Below are positions 1 through 9,407 of a stretch of 64,000 nt of DNA, piece by piece. This DNA is from Streptomyces tibetensis (GTDB taxonomy: Bacteria > Actinomycetota > Actinomycetes > Streptomycetales > Streptomycetaceae): NCBI RefSeq assembly GCF_007655005.1, contig NZ_SZVW01000001.1, positions 310,001-374,000 on the forward strand. Direction: 5' to 3'. The position numbers and the translations under genes are program-made. The first letter of the stretch is position 1; every line of letters starts with the position of its first letter. A model generated the notes under the pieces. It saw only the letters and a list, made by a program, of their open reading frames with translations. It did not search any database and was not told the DNA's origin.

Positions 1-1395
1 GTTGAACTTGTAGAGATAGGTGCCGGTATCCCGGTCACCGAATACCCACTGGTCCTTCCGGGTCGAGTTGAAAACGCCGTAGTGCTTGGCCAGGCGCCAG
101 CTCTTCGGCTTGTTCGGGTGGGAGTGTTTGACCCACTTCTGCGTGAGCGTCCACATGTAAAAGTCCAGGGACTTGAAGGTCTCCTTGGACACCACCGTCC
201 GGTAGTAGGTGGCCCAGCCCTTGATGATCGGGTTGAGCTTTCTCACCACAGCCGCAGCGTTCGCCCCTCTCAGGCCGATCACTTCACTGCGGAGCCGTTC
301 CCGGACCCTTCTTACGGCCGCCTTACTCAGCTTGATCAGCAGGGTGCCGTTGTATCTCCTGATATTGAACCCGAGGAAGTCGAAACCTTCTTCAAGGTGG
401 ATGACGGATGTCTTCTCCTCGTTGAAGGCGACCCCCCGCGGGGCCATCCATTGAGACAACTGCTCCTTGACCCGGCGTGCCTCCTCTTCACTGTGACAGA
501 ACACAGCGAAGTCGTCTGCGTACCGGACCAGCACCGGGGCATCTCTTCGGGACTTGTTGGAGCGTCCCTCTGCGAGGTGCCCGGCTGCCGTTTCCATGCC
601 GTGCAAGGCCACGTTGAGCAGCAGTGGGCTGATGACACCGCCCTGAGGAGTTCCCTCCTCAGTGGGCGAGAGACGTCCGCCGTCCATCACTCCCGCTGTG
701 AGCCATCCTCGGATTGCATCCCGTGCAGGGAAGGCCCCGATGAGGTTCATCAAGTGGTCGTGTGAGATGCGGTCGAACGCCGCCGTCAGGTCCGCATCGA
801 GCACCCATAACCGCTTGGCCCGTTTCTGGCCTGCGACGATGTAGATAGCGCCGATCGCGTCATGACAACCCTGGCCGGGGCGGAAGCCGTAGCTTCGTTG
901 TTCGAACCGGGCTTCCCACTCGGGTTCCAGTGCGTTCTTGACGCGGGCCTGGCGGACCCGGTCACGGATGACTGGAATACCCAAGGGTCGCTGCTTTCCG
1001 TTGGCCTTGGGAATGTACACGCGCCGGACGGGCAGGGGTTTTCCAGGCGAGCGTTCCGCTGTGATCTCAGCAGCCAGCCGTCCTCGCGCGATCGGAGTGA
1101 GCGCGCGTTCCTGATCGATCCCGGCCGTCCGACGGCCTGTGCTCTGCTGCGTTACCCGCTTCACGCTCACGAGCGTGTTCGAGTGGGACCGCAGCATGAG
1201 CTTCTGCAAGTTGCGGACCTTCTTAAGGTCCCCTTCCTGCGCGGCTGTGAAGATGCGCTGCCTCAGTCGCCGTACCGACGCCTCCGCCTTGGCCCAGTCG
1301 ATGCTGTGCCAGGTCTGGGCGTAGTCCTCTGGTCCGTTCGCCGTCGTAGGAGGCAGCGCCGCCGTAGCGGTCACTGCCACACCTGCCTTCGGCAT
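1..1395 (-). CDS. ltrA: Group II intron reverse transcriptase/maturase (3' end outside window)
   Basis: This is the multifunctional intron-encoded protein that helps splicing and carries out target-primed reverse transcription. Translation from the ATG at 1395 gives MPKAGVAVTATAALPP and then an N-terminal region with HSIDWAKAEASVRRLR. The RT palm follows, with IPKANGKQRPLGIP, SYGFRPGQGCHDAI, DADLTAAFDRISHDHL, GTPQGGVISPLL and the catalytic VRYADDFAVF (YADD at about residues 292-295). The maturase-specific X domain has NPIIKGWATYYRTV near residue 390. The frame is open to base 1, so at least 465 residues are in view. The C-terminus, including any endonuclease domain, is not visible. A purine-rich GAAGGG lies about 8 bases before the ATG. 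No frameshift or internal stop was seen, so the protein may be functional. Confidence 0.93.
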   Translation of the reverse strand, partial: MPKAGVAVTATAALPPTTANGPEDYAQTWHSIDWAKAEASVRRLRQRIFTAAQEGDLKKVRNLQKLMLRSHSNTLVSVKRVTQQSTGRRTAGIDQERALTPIARGRLAAEITAERSPGKPLPVRRVYIPKANGKQRPLGIPVIRDRVRQARVKNALEPEWEARFEQRSYGFRPGQGCHDAIGAIYIVAGQKRAKRLWVLDADLTAAFDRISHDHLMNLIGAFPARDAIRGWLTAGVMDGGRLSPTEEGTPQGGVISPLLLNVALHGMETAAGHLAEGRSNKSRRDAPVLVRYADDFAVFCHSEEEARRVKEQLSQWMAPRGVAFNEEKTSVIHLEEGFDFLGFNIRRYNGTLLIKLSKAAVRRVRERLRSEVIGLRGANAAAVVRKLNPIIKGWATYYRTVVSKETFKSLDFYMWTLTQKWVKHSHPNKPKSWRLAKHYGVFNSTRKDQWVFGDRDTGTYLYKFN

Positions 1396-2048
1396 CCAAC
1401 TTGCCCTTCGGTTCGGGGTTCTTCACAGTTCTTCTTCACGGGCCTACCTGATCCGCGTGGGCTCCCTTTCGGGCCGGGGCATCGTGCCTCGTATCCGACG
1501 AGTTATGGGACACGGCTGGGGACACCGCGTCCTTTTCCTCTGGGCTTTCGCCCTGTCGGCGTTCGCTTCTCGGATCATCCTGTCCCGCTGGAGGCTTGGT
1601 CCTTCGTTACCTCCGGATTACCGGGATCAACTCCCGGACTCCAACGGGGTTTCCACGTTCCGCTCCCACAAGATGCGACCGGGGTGGGCTCCCTCTTAAT
1701 CCCGGGCCCGACGGTGTCCTCCCCCTTCGGCCCCAATCTTCAGGGGTCGTCGTGCGCTCTTCCGCGCCAGGGCCTGTCTGCCGCCGACAGCTCACCATCG
1801 ACGCGGCACAGGAGTTACGGGACTTCTTCAAGGGTTCATTTTCATTAGCCCGTCCGGTCTTCCCCTCGCTTGTTGCGACCCGATGGCCGGGCTGCTCTTG
1901 AGCTTTCCCTTCCGGCTTCACACCCCGCCGTTACCAGCGACGCATGCGGAAGTGGGGACGGACCTTGGACACTGGTCCGGGATGACCTGCTCATGATCTT
2001 CTTCCCCTTGCAGGTCATCTACTTGGGTGGAGCGACTTCGTGTCGCAC
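1..2048 (-). mobile_element. Group II intron, 5' part (cut by left window edge)
   Basis: The reverse transcriptase gene at 1-1395 is preceded by about 650 bases with no gene (1396-2048), the size expected for intron RNA domains I-III plus the start of domain IV. Read on the minus strand, the likely intron 5' end is GTGCGACACGAAGTCGC beginning at 2048, which fits the bacterial GUGYG consensus. Domain V and the 3' splice site lie outside the window, so the class was not assigned. The element lies in the same direction as the nucleoside operon and starts 41 bases past its terminator stem (2089-2122). A smaller hairpin, TCGGTG-CGT-CACCGA at 2062-2076, lies 13 bases upstream of the proposed junction. 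The exact 5' boundary is inferred. Confidence 0.75.
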
Positions 2049-2088
2049 TGGCGGTCTCCTATCGGTGCGTCACCGACTCCAGCATGCC

Positions 2089-2122
2089 GAACGGGATCGG
2101 CGAGGGTCCACCGATCCCGTTC
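2089..2122 (-). terminator. Terminator of the nucleoside operon
   Basis: There is a perfect 12-bp inverted repeat, GAACGGGATCGG (2089-2100) and CCGATCCCGTTC (2111-2122), with a 10-base loop. It begins 23 bases after the stop codon of the thymidine phosphorylase gene. There is no clear U-tract, which is usual for Streptomyces terminators. Confidence 0.85.
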
Positions 2123-2145
2123 ACCCGTAAGTGGAAGCCCCAAGG

Positions 2146-3429
<1,284 letters not shown>

Positions 3430-3464
3430 GGCTTGGCTTCCTTCCGAGGTTTCCAGAAGCCGTA

Positions 3465-3506
3465 CGGCCCCCCTGAGCCGGTCGCGTGAGCAACTCAGAG
3501 GGGCCG
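3465..3506 (-). terminator. Terminator-like hairpin between cdd and deoA
   Basis: The arms are CGGCCCCCCTGAG (3465-3477) and CTCAGAGGGGCCG (3494-3506). They pair at 12 of 13 positions around a 16-base loop. The hairpin lies inside what otherwise looks like one operon. It could be a partial terminator, an attenuator or an mRNA-processing signal that lowers deoA expression relative to the transporter. Confidence 0.6.
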
Positions 3507-3514
3507 CACGGAGA

Positions 3515-3919
3515 TTACTTGCTGAGGTGCTCCGGGCCGAAGGCCTGGGGCAGCATCCGGGACAGCGGGAGGATCCCCTCGGGGGTCTCCAGCAGGAGGT
3601 CCGGGCCGCCGAACTCGTGGAGCAGCTGGCGGCAGCGTCCGCACGGGACGAGCGTGTCGCCCTCGCGGTCGACGCAGGTGAAGTGCGTCAGCCGGCCGCC
3701 GCCGGTGTTGTGCAGCTCGGACACCAGGCCGCACTCGGCGCACAGTCCGAGTCCGTACGAGGCGTTCTCCACGTTGCAGCCGGAGATGATCCGGCCGTCG
3801 TCGACGCGGGCCGCCACGCCGACCGGGTAGCCGGAGTACGGGGCGTACGCCCGGGACATGGCGTCCCGCGCCACAGCGCGCAGCGTCTCCCAGTCGACGT
3901 CCGGGCCGGTGCCGGTCAC
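3515..3919 (-). CDS. cdd: Cytidine deaminase
   Basis: The 134-residue enzyme hydrolytically deaminates cytidine and deoxycytidine to uridine and deoxyuridine, feeding the adjacent phosphorylase. The zinc site is visible as CAEC (Cys ligand plus catalytic Glu) and PCGRC (two Cys ligands). The substrate loop SGCNVENASYG is also present. This is the short tetrameric form. The start is a GTG at 3919 that overlaps the stop of the upstream permease by four bases (GTGA), so translational coupling is likely. The N-terminal sequence is VTGTGPDVDWETLRAV. Confidence 0.95.
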   Translation of the reverse strand: MTGTGPDVDWETLRAVARDAMSRAYAPYSGYPVGVAARVDDGRIISGCNVENASYGLGLCAECGLVSELHNTGGGRLTHFTCVDREGDTLVPCGRCRQLLHEFGGPDLLLETPEGILPLSRMLPQAFGPEHLSK

Positions 3920-5181
3920 TTGCCCTGCCCCTTCCGGTACGGCAGTCCGTCCGCCTTCGGCATCCGCAGCCGCTGCGCGGACATGGCGAGGACCACCAGG
4001 GTGATGACGTACGGCGTGGCGGAGACGACCTGGTTCGGGACCTCGTCGGTGCTCGCGTACCAGGCGAAGACCAGGGCGGCGACGACCGCGGTGATCATCG
4101 ACGGGGCGTACTTCTTGCGGACCACCAGGAAGATCGCCCCGATGATCAGCAGCAGCGCGCCGAGCAGCAGCAGGGCGTGCACGTTGGAGGAGCCGCCGCG
4201 CAGGTTGAGGCTGTCGGTGTAGCCGAACAGGCCCGCACCGAGGGCGAGGCCACCCGGCATCCAGTTGCCGAAGATCATCGCCGCGAGACCGATGAAGCCG
4301 CGTCCGCTGACCTGGCCCTCCAGGTAGAAGGGGTTGGCGACGATGGACAGGAAGGCACCGCCGAGGCCGGCCAGACCGCCGGAGATGACGACGGCGATGT
4401 ACTTGTACTTGTAGACGTTGACGCCGAGGGACTCGGCGGCGACCGGGTTCTCGCCGCAGGAGCGCAGCCGCAGGCCGAACGCGGTGCGCCACAGGATCCA
4501 CCAGGTGCCGGGGATCAGCGCGATGGCGATCAGGGTCAGCCAGGAGACGTTGGTGACCAGGCCGCCGAGCAGGCCGGCGATGTCCGAGATCAGGAACCAG
4601 CCGTGGGCGTTGAGGTCCCGCAGGGCGTCGGACAGTCCCGGCACCGTGAAGTTGCCGAGGGAGTCCACCGCCGGGGACTGCTTGGCGGAGCCGCCCGTGT
4701 GGCCCTCGAAGGCGAGGGGCGCGAGGTAGCGGGTGGCGCCGAGGGCGAGGATGTTGATGGCCACACCGGAGACGATGTGGTTGACGTTGAAGGTGACGGT
4801 CACGAGGGCGTGCAGCAGACCGCCGATCGCGCCGCCGAGGATGCCGACCAGGACACCGGTCCACGGGCCCCACTGGAAGCCGGCCCAGGCGCCGAACCAG
4901 GTGCCGAGGATCATCATGCCCTCGAGGCCGATGTTGACCACGCCCGCGCGCTCGGCCCACAGGCCGCCCAGACCGGCGAGGCCGATCGGCACGGCGAGCT
5001 GGAGCGCGGTGGACATCTGGCTGACGTTGGTGATGCCGTCGGCGCCGGTGACGATGCGGACGATCGAGGTGAGCGCCAGGCCTCCGGCGATGACGAGCAG
5101 CAGGACGGGCCACGACAGGCGGCGGCCGGTCGGCGCCGCGGGCTGCAGCGTGGGCTGGTTGACGTCGGTCGCGGTGGTCAT
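3916..5181 (-). CDS. Nucleoside ABC transporter, permease subunit (second)
   Basis: This 421-residue integral membrane subunit belongs to the BPD_transp_2 type found in BMP-dependent nucleoside (guanosine/purine) importers. About ten hydrophobic segments are visible after a short cytosolic N-terminus (MTTATDVNQPTLQPAAPTG). The motif ERAGVVNIGLEGMMILG is the conserved cytoplasmic coupling region of this family. The start at 5181 has GGAGGTGG upstream and overlaps the preceding permease stop as ATGA, so the two permeases should be made together as a heterodimer. A longer open frame upstream runs through the coding sequence of the neighbouring permease in another frame and is not used. Confidence 0.92.
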   Translation of the reverse strand: MTTATDVNQPTLQPAAPTGRRLSWPVLLLVIAGGLALTSIVRIVTGADGITNVSQMSTALQLAVPIGLAGLGGLWAERAGVVNIGLEGMMILGTWFGAWAGFQWGPWTGVLVGILGGAIGGLLHALVTVTFNVNHIVSGVAINILALGATRYLAPLAFEGHTGGSAKQSPAVDSLGNFTVPGLSDALRDLNAHGWFLISDIAGLLGGLVTNVSWLTLIAIALIPGTWWILWRTAFGLRLRSCGENPVAAESLGVNVYKYKYIAVVISGGLAGLGGAFLSIVANPFYLEGQVSGRGFIGLAAMIFGNWMPGGLALGAGLFGYTDSLNLRGGSSNVHALLLLGALLLIIGAIFLVVRKKYAPSMITAVVAALVFAWYASTDEVPNQVVSATPYVITLVVLAMSAQRLRMPKADGLPYRKGQGK

Positions 5182-6296
5182 CGGCCAGCCACCTCCTTCG
5201 TGTTCTGAGCGCCGAGGACGTGTCCGGCGGCGAGTTCGGCGCCGACGCGACGCTGCTGGCGGCGCAGGCCCCATTCGCGGACGGCCTCGTAGGAGACGAC
5301 GACCGAGAGGACGATCAGGCCCTGCATGATGACCGCGATCTCCTTGTCGTAGCCGTGGAAGTCCAGCTCGGGCGAGGCCTTGTCGAGCCAGGCCCACAGC
5401 AGCGCGGCGAAGGCGATGCCGACCGGGCTGTTGCGGCCGAGCAGGGCGATGCCGATGCCGAGGAAACCGATGCCGGTGGGAAAGTTGAGGTCGTAGGTGT
5501 GGCTGTCGCCGAGCAGGATCGGCAGGCCGGCCAGGCCAGCGATGCCGCCGGAGATCAGCATGGCGGTCAGCACCATGCGCTTGGGGTCGACGCCACTGGC
5601 CGCGGCGGCGGTCGTCGAGGCGCCGGAGGCTCGCAGGTCGAAGCCGAAGCGGGTGCGGTTGAGGACGATCCAGTAGCCGATGCCGAGCAGGACGGCGAGC
5701 AGCACCAGGCCGTAGATCTCACCGGCGTCGCCCAGGCTGATCCCGGGGATCCAGCCGGACTCGGACATCTCGCCCGTGGTGTTGTTGTTGCCGGCCTTGA
5801 CGCCGAAGACGTTCGGCAGCCACATGTAGGCGATCACGGAGGTGGCGATCGCGTTGAGCATGATCGTGGCGACCACCTCGCTGACGCCGCGGGTGACCTT
5901 GAGGACGCCGGCGATGCCGGACCAGAAGGCGCCGGTGAGGACGGCGGTCAGGAGCAGCAGCGGGACCTGCAGGGCGGCCGGCAGGTTCACATGGGCGCCG
6001 ACGACGGCGGCCATCATGGCGCCGAGCTGGTACTGGCCGTCGACGCCGATGTTGAACAGGTTCATGCGGAAGCCGATGGCCACCGCGAGGGCCGCGATGT
6101 AGTACATCGAGGCCTGGTTGATGATCAGGACCTGGATGTCGGAGAAGCCCAGCTGCTCGAACATCAGGGCGAACGGCTCGAAGGGGCTCTTGCCCGAGGC
6201 GAGCAGCACGATCGCACTCAGGACGAAGGCCACGGCCAGCGCGATGACCGGTCCGGCCACCGCGAGGAGCAGGCGCTCCTTGTCGAACTTCTTCAT
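5178..6296 (-). CDS. Nucleoside ABC transporter, permease subunit (first)
   Basis: The 372-residue membrane protein begins [16 protein letters not shown] and runs at once into the first membrane segment. The coupling motif is FRMNLFNIGVDGQYQLG, which matches the family pattern in which the partner permease has VVNIGLEG. The ATG at 6296-6294 overlaps the stop of the ATPase by one base (TGATG), with GAGG just upstream. The C-terminus ends in a basic helix (REWGLRRQQRRVG). Together with the permease at 3916-5181 it forms the membrane channel. The periplasmic-equivalent binding proteins are the two lipoproteins at 8078 and 9408. Confidence 0.92.
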   Translation of the reverse strand: MKKFDKERLLLAVAGPVIALAVAFVLSAIVLLASGKSPFEPFALMFEQLGFSDIQVLIINQASMYYIAALAVAIGFRMNLFNIGVDGQYQLGAMMAAVVGAHVNLPAALQVPLLLLTAVLTGAFWSGIAGVLKVTRGVSEVVATIMLNAIATSVIAYMWLPNVFGVKAGNNNTTGEMSESGWIPGISLGDAGEIYGLVLLAVLLGIGYWIVLNRTRFGFDLRASGASTTAAAASGVDPKRMVLTAMLISGGIAGLAGLPILLGDSHTYDLNFPTGIGFLGIGIALLGRNSPVGIAFAALLWAWLDKASPELDFHGYDKEIAVIMQGLIVLSVVVSYEAVREWGLRRQQRRVGAELAAGHVLGAQNTKEVAGR

Positions 6297-7867
6297 CAGC
6301 GGGCCTCGTCTTCCGGAGACTCGGGGGCGTCGGCCTTCGAGATCTCGGGGGTGTCGTCGTGCGCGAGGTGCCCGGTGGCGGCACCGGTCATGGCCGAGCC
6401 GAGCTCCTCGGGGGTGATGGTGGCCGGGTCGGCGTCGGCGACCAGCTTGCCGTTGTAGATCACGCGCAGCGTGTCGGACAGGCCGATCAGCTCGTCCAGG
6501 TCGGCGGAGATCAGCAGCACGGCCAGGCCCTCGCGGCGCGCCTCGCGGATGTGGTCCCAGATGGCGGCCTGGGCGCCGACGTCCACGCCCCGGGTGGGGT
6601 GCGCGGCGATGAGGAAGCGGGGCTTGTGGCTCATCTCGCGGCCGACGATCAGCTTCTGCTGGTTGCCGCCCGACAGGGAGGCGGCGGTGACGTCGATGCC
6701 GGGGGTGCGGACGTCGTACTCCGTGACGATCCGGCGGGTGTCCTCCTGGGCCGCCTTCGGGTCCAGCCAGACGCCCTTGGCGAGGGGCTTCTCGGTGACG
6801 TGGCCGAGGATGCGGTTCTCCCAGAGGGGTGCCTCCAGCAGGAGGCCGTGGCGGTGGCGGTCCTCGGGGATGTAGCCGATGCCCTGCTCGCGGCGCCTGC
6901 GGGTGGGCCAGGCGGTGATCTCCTCGTCGGCGAGCCGGATGGTGCCGCTGTCGGCGGACCGCAGGCCGATGAGGGCGTCGACCAGTTCGGTCTGGCCGTT
7001 GCCCTCGACGCCGGCGATGCCGAGGACCTCGCCCGCGTGGATGGTGAAGCTGATGTCGTCCAGGAGGGCCTTGCCGCCGGGGGCCGCGAGGCGCACCTGG
7101 TCGACGGTGATGACCGGGCGGTCGGTGACCGTGGACTCGGCCGTCTCGGGCGTGGGCAGCTCGCTGCCGACCATCATCTCGGCGAGCTGACGGGGCGTCG
7201 TCTCGGAGGGGACGGCCGTGCCGACGGTGGTGCCGCGGCGGATGACGGTGATCTCGTCGGCGACGGAGAGCACCTCGCCGAGCTTGTGGGAGATGAAGAT
7301 GACCGACAGGCCCTCGGAGCGCAGTTCGCGCAGGTTGGCGAAGAGCGCGTCCACTTCCTGCGGCACGAGCACGGCGGTCGGCTCGTCGAGGATGAGGGTG
7401 GTGGCTCCGCGGTAGAGGACCTTGAGGATCTCCACGCGCTGGCGGGCTGCGACACCGAGCTCCTCGACGAGGAGGTCGGGCTCGACGCCGAGGCCGTAGC
7501 GCTCGGAGAGCTCCTTGATCTTGCGGCGGGCCTTGGCGCCGATGCCGTAGAGCTTCTCGCTGCCGAGGACCACGTTCTCGAGGACCGTGAGGTTGTCGGC
7601 GAGCATGAAGTGCTGGTGGACCATGCCGATGCCGCGGACGATGGCGTCGGCCGGCGACGAGAAGGTGACCTGTTCGCCGCCCACCGAGATGGTGCCCTCG
7701 TCCGGCTTCTGCATGCCGTAGAGGATCTTCATCAGCGTGGACTTGCCCGCGCCGTTCTCGCCGACCAGGGCGTGCACGGTGCCCTTGCGGACGCTGAGGT
7801 GGATGTCGTGGTTGGCCACGACTCCGGGGAAACGCTTGGTGATCCCGGCGAGTTCGACGGCGGTCAC
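6296..7867 (-). CDS. Nucleoside ABC transporter, ATP-binding subunit (two fused ATPase domains)
   Basis: The 523-residue protein has two nucleotide-binding domains in tandem, as in RbsA-type sugar and nucleoside importers. Domain 1 has the Walker [10 protein letters not shown] and Walker B LILDEPTA. Its signature region ([12 protein letters not shown]) is weak. In domain 2 the P-loop is degenerate ([10 protein letters not shown]), the signature is SGGNQQK, and Walker B ([10 protein letters not shown]) lacks the usual Asp-Glu. The second site therefore probably binds but does not hydrolyse ATP. The chosen start is GTG at 7867 ([13 protein letters not shown]). An alternative upstream initiation at an ATC codon (7915) is discussed in the findings, because the best Shine-Dalgarno lies there. 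First gene of the five-gene operon running to deoA. Confidence 0.93.
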   Translation of the reverse strand: MTAVELAGITKRFPGVVANHDIHLSVRKGTVHALVGENGAGKSTLMKILYGMQKPDEGTISVGGEQVTFSSPADAIVRGIGMVHQHFMLADNLTVLENVVLGSEKLYGIGAKARRKIKELSERYGLGVEPDLLVEELGVAARQRVEILKVLYRGATTLILDEPTAVLVPQEVDALFANLRELRSEGLSVIFISHKLGEVLSVADEITVIRRGTTVGTAVPSETTPRQLAEMMVGSELPTPETAESTVTDRPVITVDQVRLAAPGGKALLDDISFTIHAGEVLGIAGVEGNGQTELVDALIGLRSADSGTIRLADEEITAWPTRRRREQGIGYIPEDRHRHGLLLEAPLWENRILGHVTEKPLAKGVWLDPKAAQEDTRRIVTEYDVRTPGIDVTAASLSGGNQQKLIVGREMSHKPRFLIAAHPTRGVDVGAQAAIWDHIREARREGLAVLLISADLDELIGLSDTLRVIYNGKLVADADPATITPEELGSAMTGAATGHLAHDDTPEISKADAPESPEDEAR

Positions 7868-7941
7868 CGATTCGTTGACCGCCGCTCCGGCCGGAGGGCT
7901 GCTGGACGCGTTGATGGCGCACTCTCCTGGGGACGGGGGCC

Positions 7942-7957
7942 GTCTACGCGCGTAGCG
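7942..7957. promoter_or_regulatory. Palindromic operator-like site before the ABC operon
   Basis: CTACGCGCGTAG (7944-7955) is a perfect 12-bp palindrome. Its GTCTACGCGCGT part is identical to the 16-base motifs at 9202-9217 and 10504-10519, upstream of the two lipoprotein genes. It lies about 30-75 bases before the possible ATPase starts, a position suited to a repressor or activator site. The remainder of 7958-8077 holds weak inverted repeats (for example GCCCCG 7984-7989 and CGGGGC 7996-8001) and no gene. Confidence 0.6.
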
Positions 7958-8036
7958 CCCCTACGGCATACAAAGGGGCCGACGCCCCGCGGCAACGGGG
8001 CACGAGGAGCAGCTCCCCGTACCCCGTCGAGCGGAC

Positions 8037-8053
8037 GTAACCCCGGGGGTTAC
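8037..8053 (-). terminator. Palindrome downstream of lipoprotein gene 1, possible terminator
   Basis: GTAACCCC-G-GGGGTTAC is a perfect 8+8 palindrome 24 bases past the stop of the 8078-9127 gene. As RNA it would form a short G/C-rich hairpin. It is weaker than the terminators at 9353 and 28369, so read-through into the ABC operon is possible. Confidence 0.4.
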
Positions 8054-8077
8054 CGCCTGCTTCGAGGCAGTCGCTCG

Positions 8078-9127
8078 TCAGCTGCTCTTGACCTTGATCT
8101 GGCCGCTGATGATCTTCTCCTTGGCCGTCTTGATGGCTGCCTGGAGCTCGGCGTCGTCCGCGAACTTCGGGTTGGAGTTCGACAGGCTCACCTCGCCGGA
8201 CTTCAGATCGCCACGAACGATACCGGTCTCGGGCTTGCCGTCCTCGACCGACTTCGCCAGGTTGTACACCGCCTTGGCGACGTCCTTCATCGCCGACGTC
8301 AGGATGGAGTCCTTGTACTTGGCAAGGGCTTCCTGCTGGTACTGGTCGGAGTCGACACCGACGGCCCACACCTTCTTGGCGGCGGCGGCCTCGATGACGC
8401 CCTGACCGGACAGGCCGGCGGCCGCGTAGACGACGTCGGCCTTCTTCTCGATCTGACCCTCGGCAGCCGTCTTGCCCTTGTCGGGGCTGGCGAAACCGCC
8501 CTCCTCGGCCGTCTGCGTCAGGTACTGCGAGAGCACCTTGACCTTGGGGTCGGTGTCCTTGACGCCCTGCGCGAAGCCCGCCTGGAACTTGTGGATCAGC
8601 GGGATGTCCACGCCGCCGACGAAGCCGACGACCTTCGTCTTGCTGGTCTTGGCGGCGGCGACGCCGGCCAGGTAGGAGGCCTGCTCCTCGTTGAAGACCA
8701 GGTCGGCCACGTTCTTGGTGTTGATCGTGGCGTCGTCGACGATGCCGAAGGTGGTCTTCGGGAACTTCTCCGCGGCGCCCTTCACGGCGGCGGCGTACGC
8801 GTAGCCGACACCGACGACCGGGTTGTAGCCCTGCTTGGCCAGGGAGACCAGGCGCTGCTCCTTGTCGGCGTTCGTCTCGCCCTCGGTGGGCTCCACGTCG
8901 GCCGTCTGGTACCCGAACTCCTTCTTCGCCTGCTCCAGGCCCGCGTAGGCGGCGTCGTTGAAGGACTGGTCGCCCTTGCCGCCGACGTCGTAGGCGATGG
9001 CGAGGCCCTTGTCGCCCTTCGAGTCCGACGACCCGGCAGAGGTCGAGGTGCCGCCGCAGGCGGAGAGCGCGAGGGCCAGGGAGGCGGTCGCTGCGCCTGC
9101 GACCGTGATCCGGGATATCCGGCGCAT
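8078..9127 (-). CDS. BMP-family nucleoside-binding lipoprotein 1
   Basis: The 349-residue substrate-binding lipoprotein belongs to the BMP/PnrA family (purine or pyrimidine nucleoside binding). The N-terminus MRRISRITVAGAATASLALA followed by the lipobox LSAC (lipidated Cys near residue 24) predicts export and lipid anchoring on the outer face of the membrane. Family hallmarks include AYDVGGKGDQSFND, FNEEQASYLAGVAAA, GFVGGVDIPLIHKF and AAGLSGQGVIEAA. A GGAG lies nine bases before the ATG at 9127. The protein is a close paralogue of the next gene (9408-10451): most motifs are identical, and the pair is a tandem duplication. The shared regulatory motif lies 75-90 bases upstream. Confidence 0.93.
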   Translation of the reverse strand: MRRISRITVAGAATASLALALSACGGTSTSAGSSDSKGDKGLAIAYDVGGKGDQSFNDAAYAGLEQAKKEFGYQTADVEPTEGETNADKEQRLVSLAKQGYNPVVGVGYAYAAAVKGAAEKFPKTTFGIVDDATINTKNVADLVFNEEQASYLAGVAAAKTSKTKVVGFVGGVDIPLIHKFQAGFAQGVKDTDPKVKVLSQYLTQTAEEGGFASPDKGKTAAEGQIEKKADVVYAAAGLSGQGVIEAAAAKKVWAVGVDSDQYQQEALAKYKDSILTSAMKDVAKAVYNLAKSVEDGKPETGIVRGDLKSGEVSLSNSNPKFADDAELQAAIKTAKEKIISGQIKVKSS

Positions 9128-9201
9128 GTGTGGGTGCTCCTGTCGTACAACCGAGGTGCACAGCGCCGGACGGTTCAGCTTCAGCGCTGGCTTCGCCGCA
9201 G

Positions 9202-9217
9202 ATTAACGCGCGTAGAC
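9202..9217. promoter_or_regulatory. Operator-like motif upstream of lipoprotein gene 1
   Basis: ATTAACGCGCGTAGAC reads on the minus strand as GTCTACGCGCGTTAAT. It is identical over 16 bases to the motif at 10504-10519 and shares its core with 7942-7957. A duplicated gene could carry along its promoter, but the third copy at the ABC operon argues for a true regulatory site. Confidence 0.65.
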
Positions 9218-9352
9218 CTGCCTGAAAACCCCTTCTGTCCACCTTGTTATGCGCCCGTGGCCAAGCCATCACCCGCGCTTGGCCGGGGCGTTGCCGACCG
9301 CAAACGGGGGGTGGCTCTGGGTGATCCGGTCCGGGAGAGCCGGGACACGCGG

Positions 9353-9385
9353 AGCGGGCGGGTACCCAGGGGGTGCCCGCCCGCT
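9353..9385 (-). terminator. Strong terminator of lipoprotein gene 2
   Basis: AGCGGGCGGGTACCC (9353-9367) pairs with GGGTGCCCGCCCGCT (9371-9385) over 15 positions with one G-U pair and a 3-base loop. It starts 23 bases after the stop at 9408. This indicates that lipoprotein 2 is transcribed as its own unit. Confidence 0.88.
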
Positions 9386-9407
9386 TCGGCTGGTCAGACC
9401 GGTCGGA

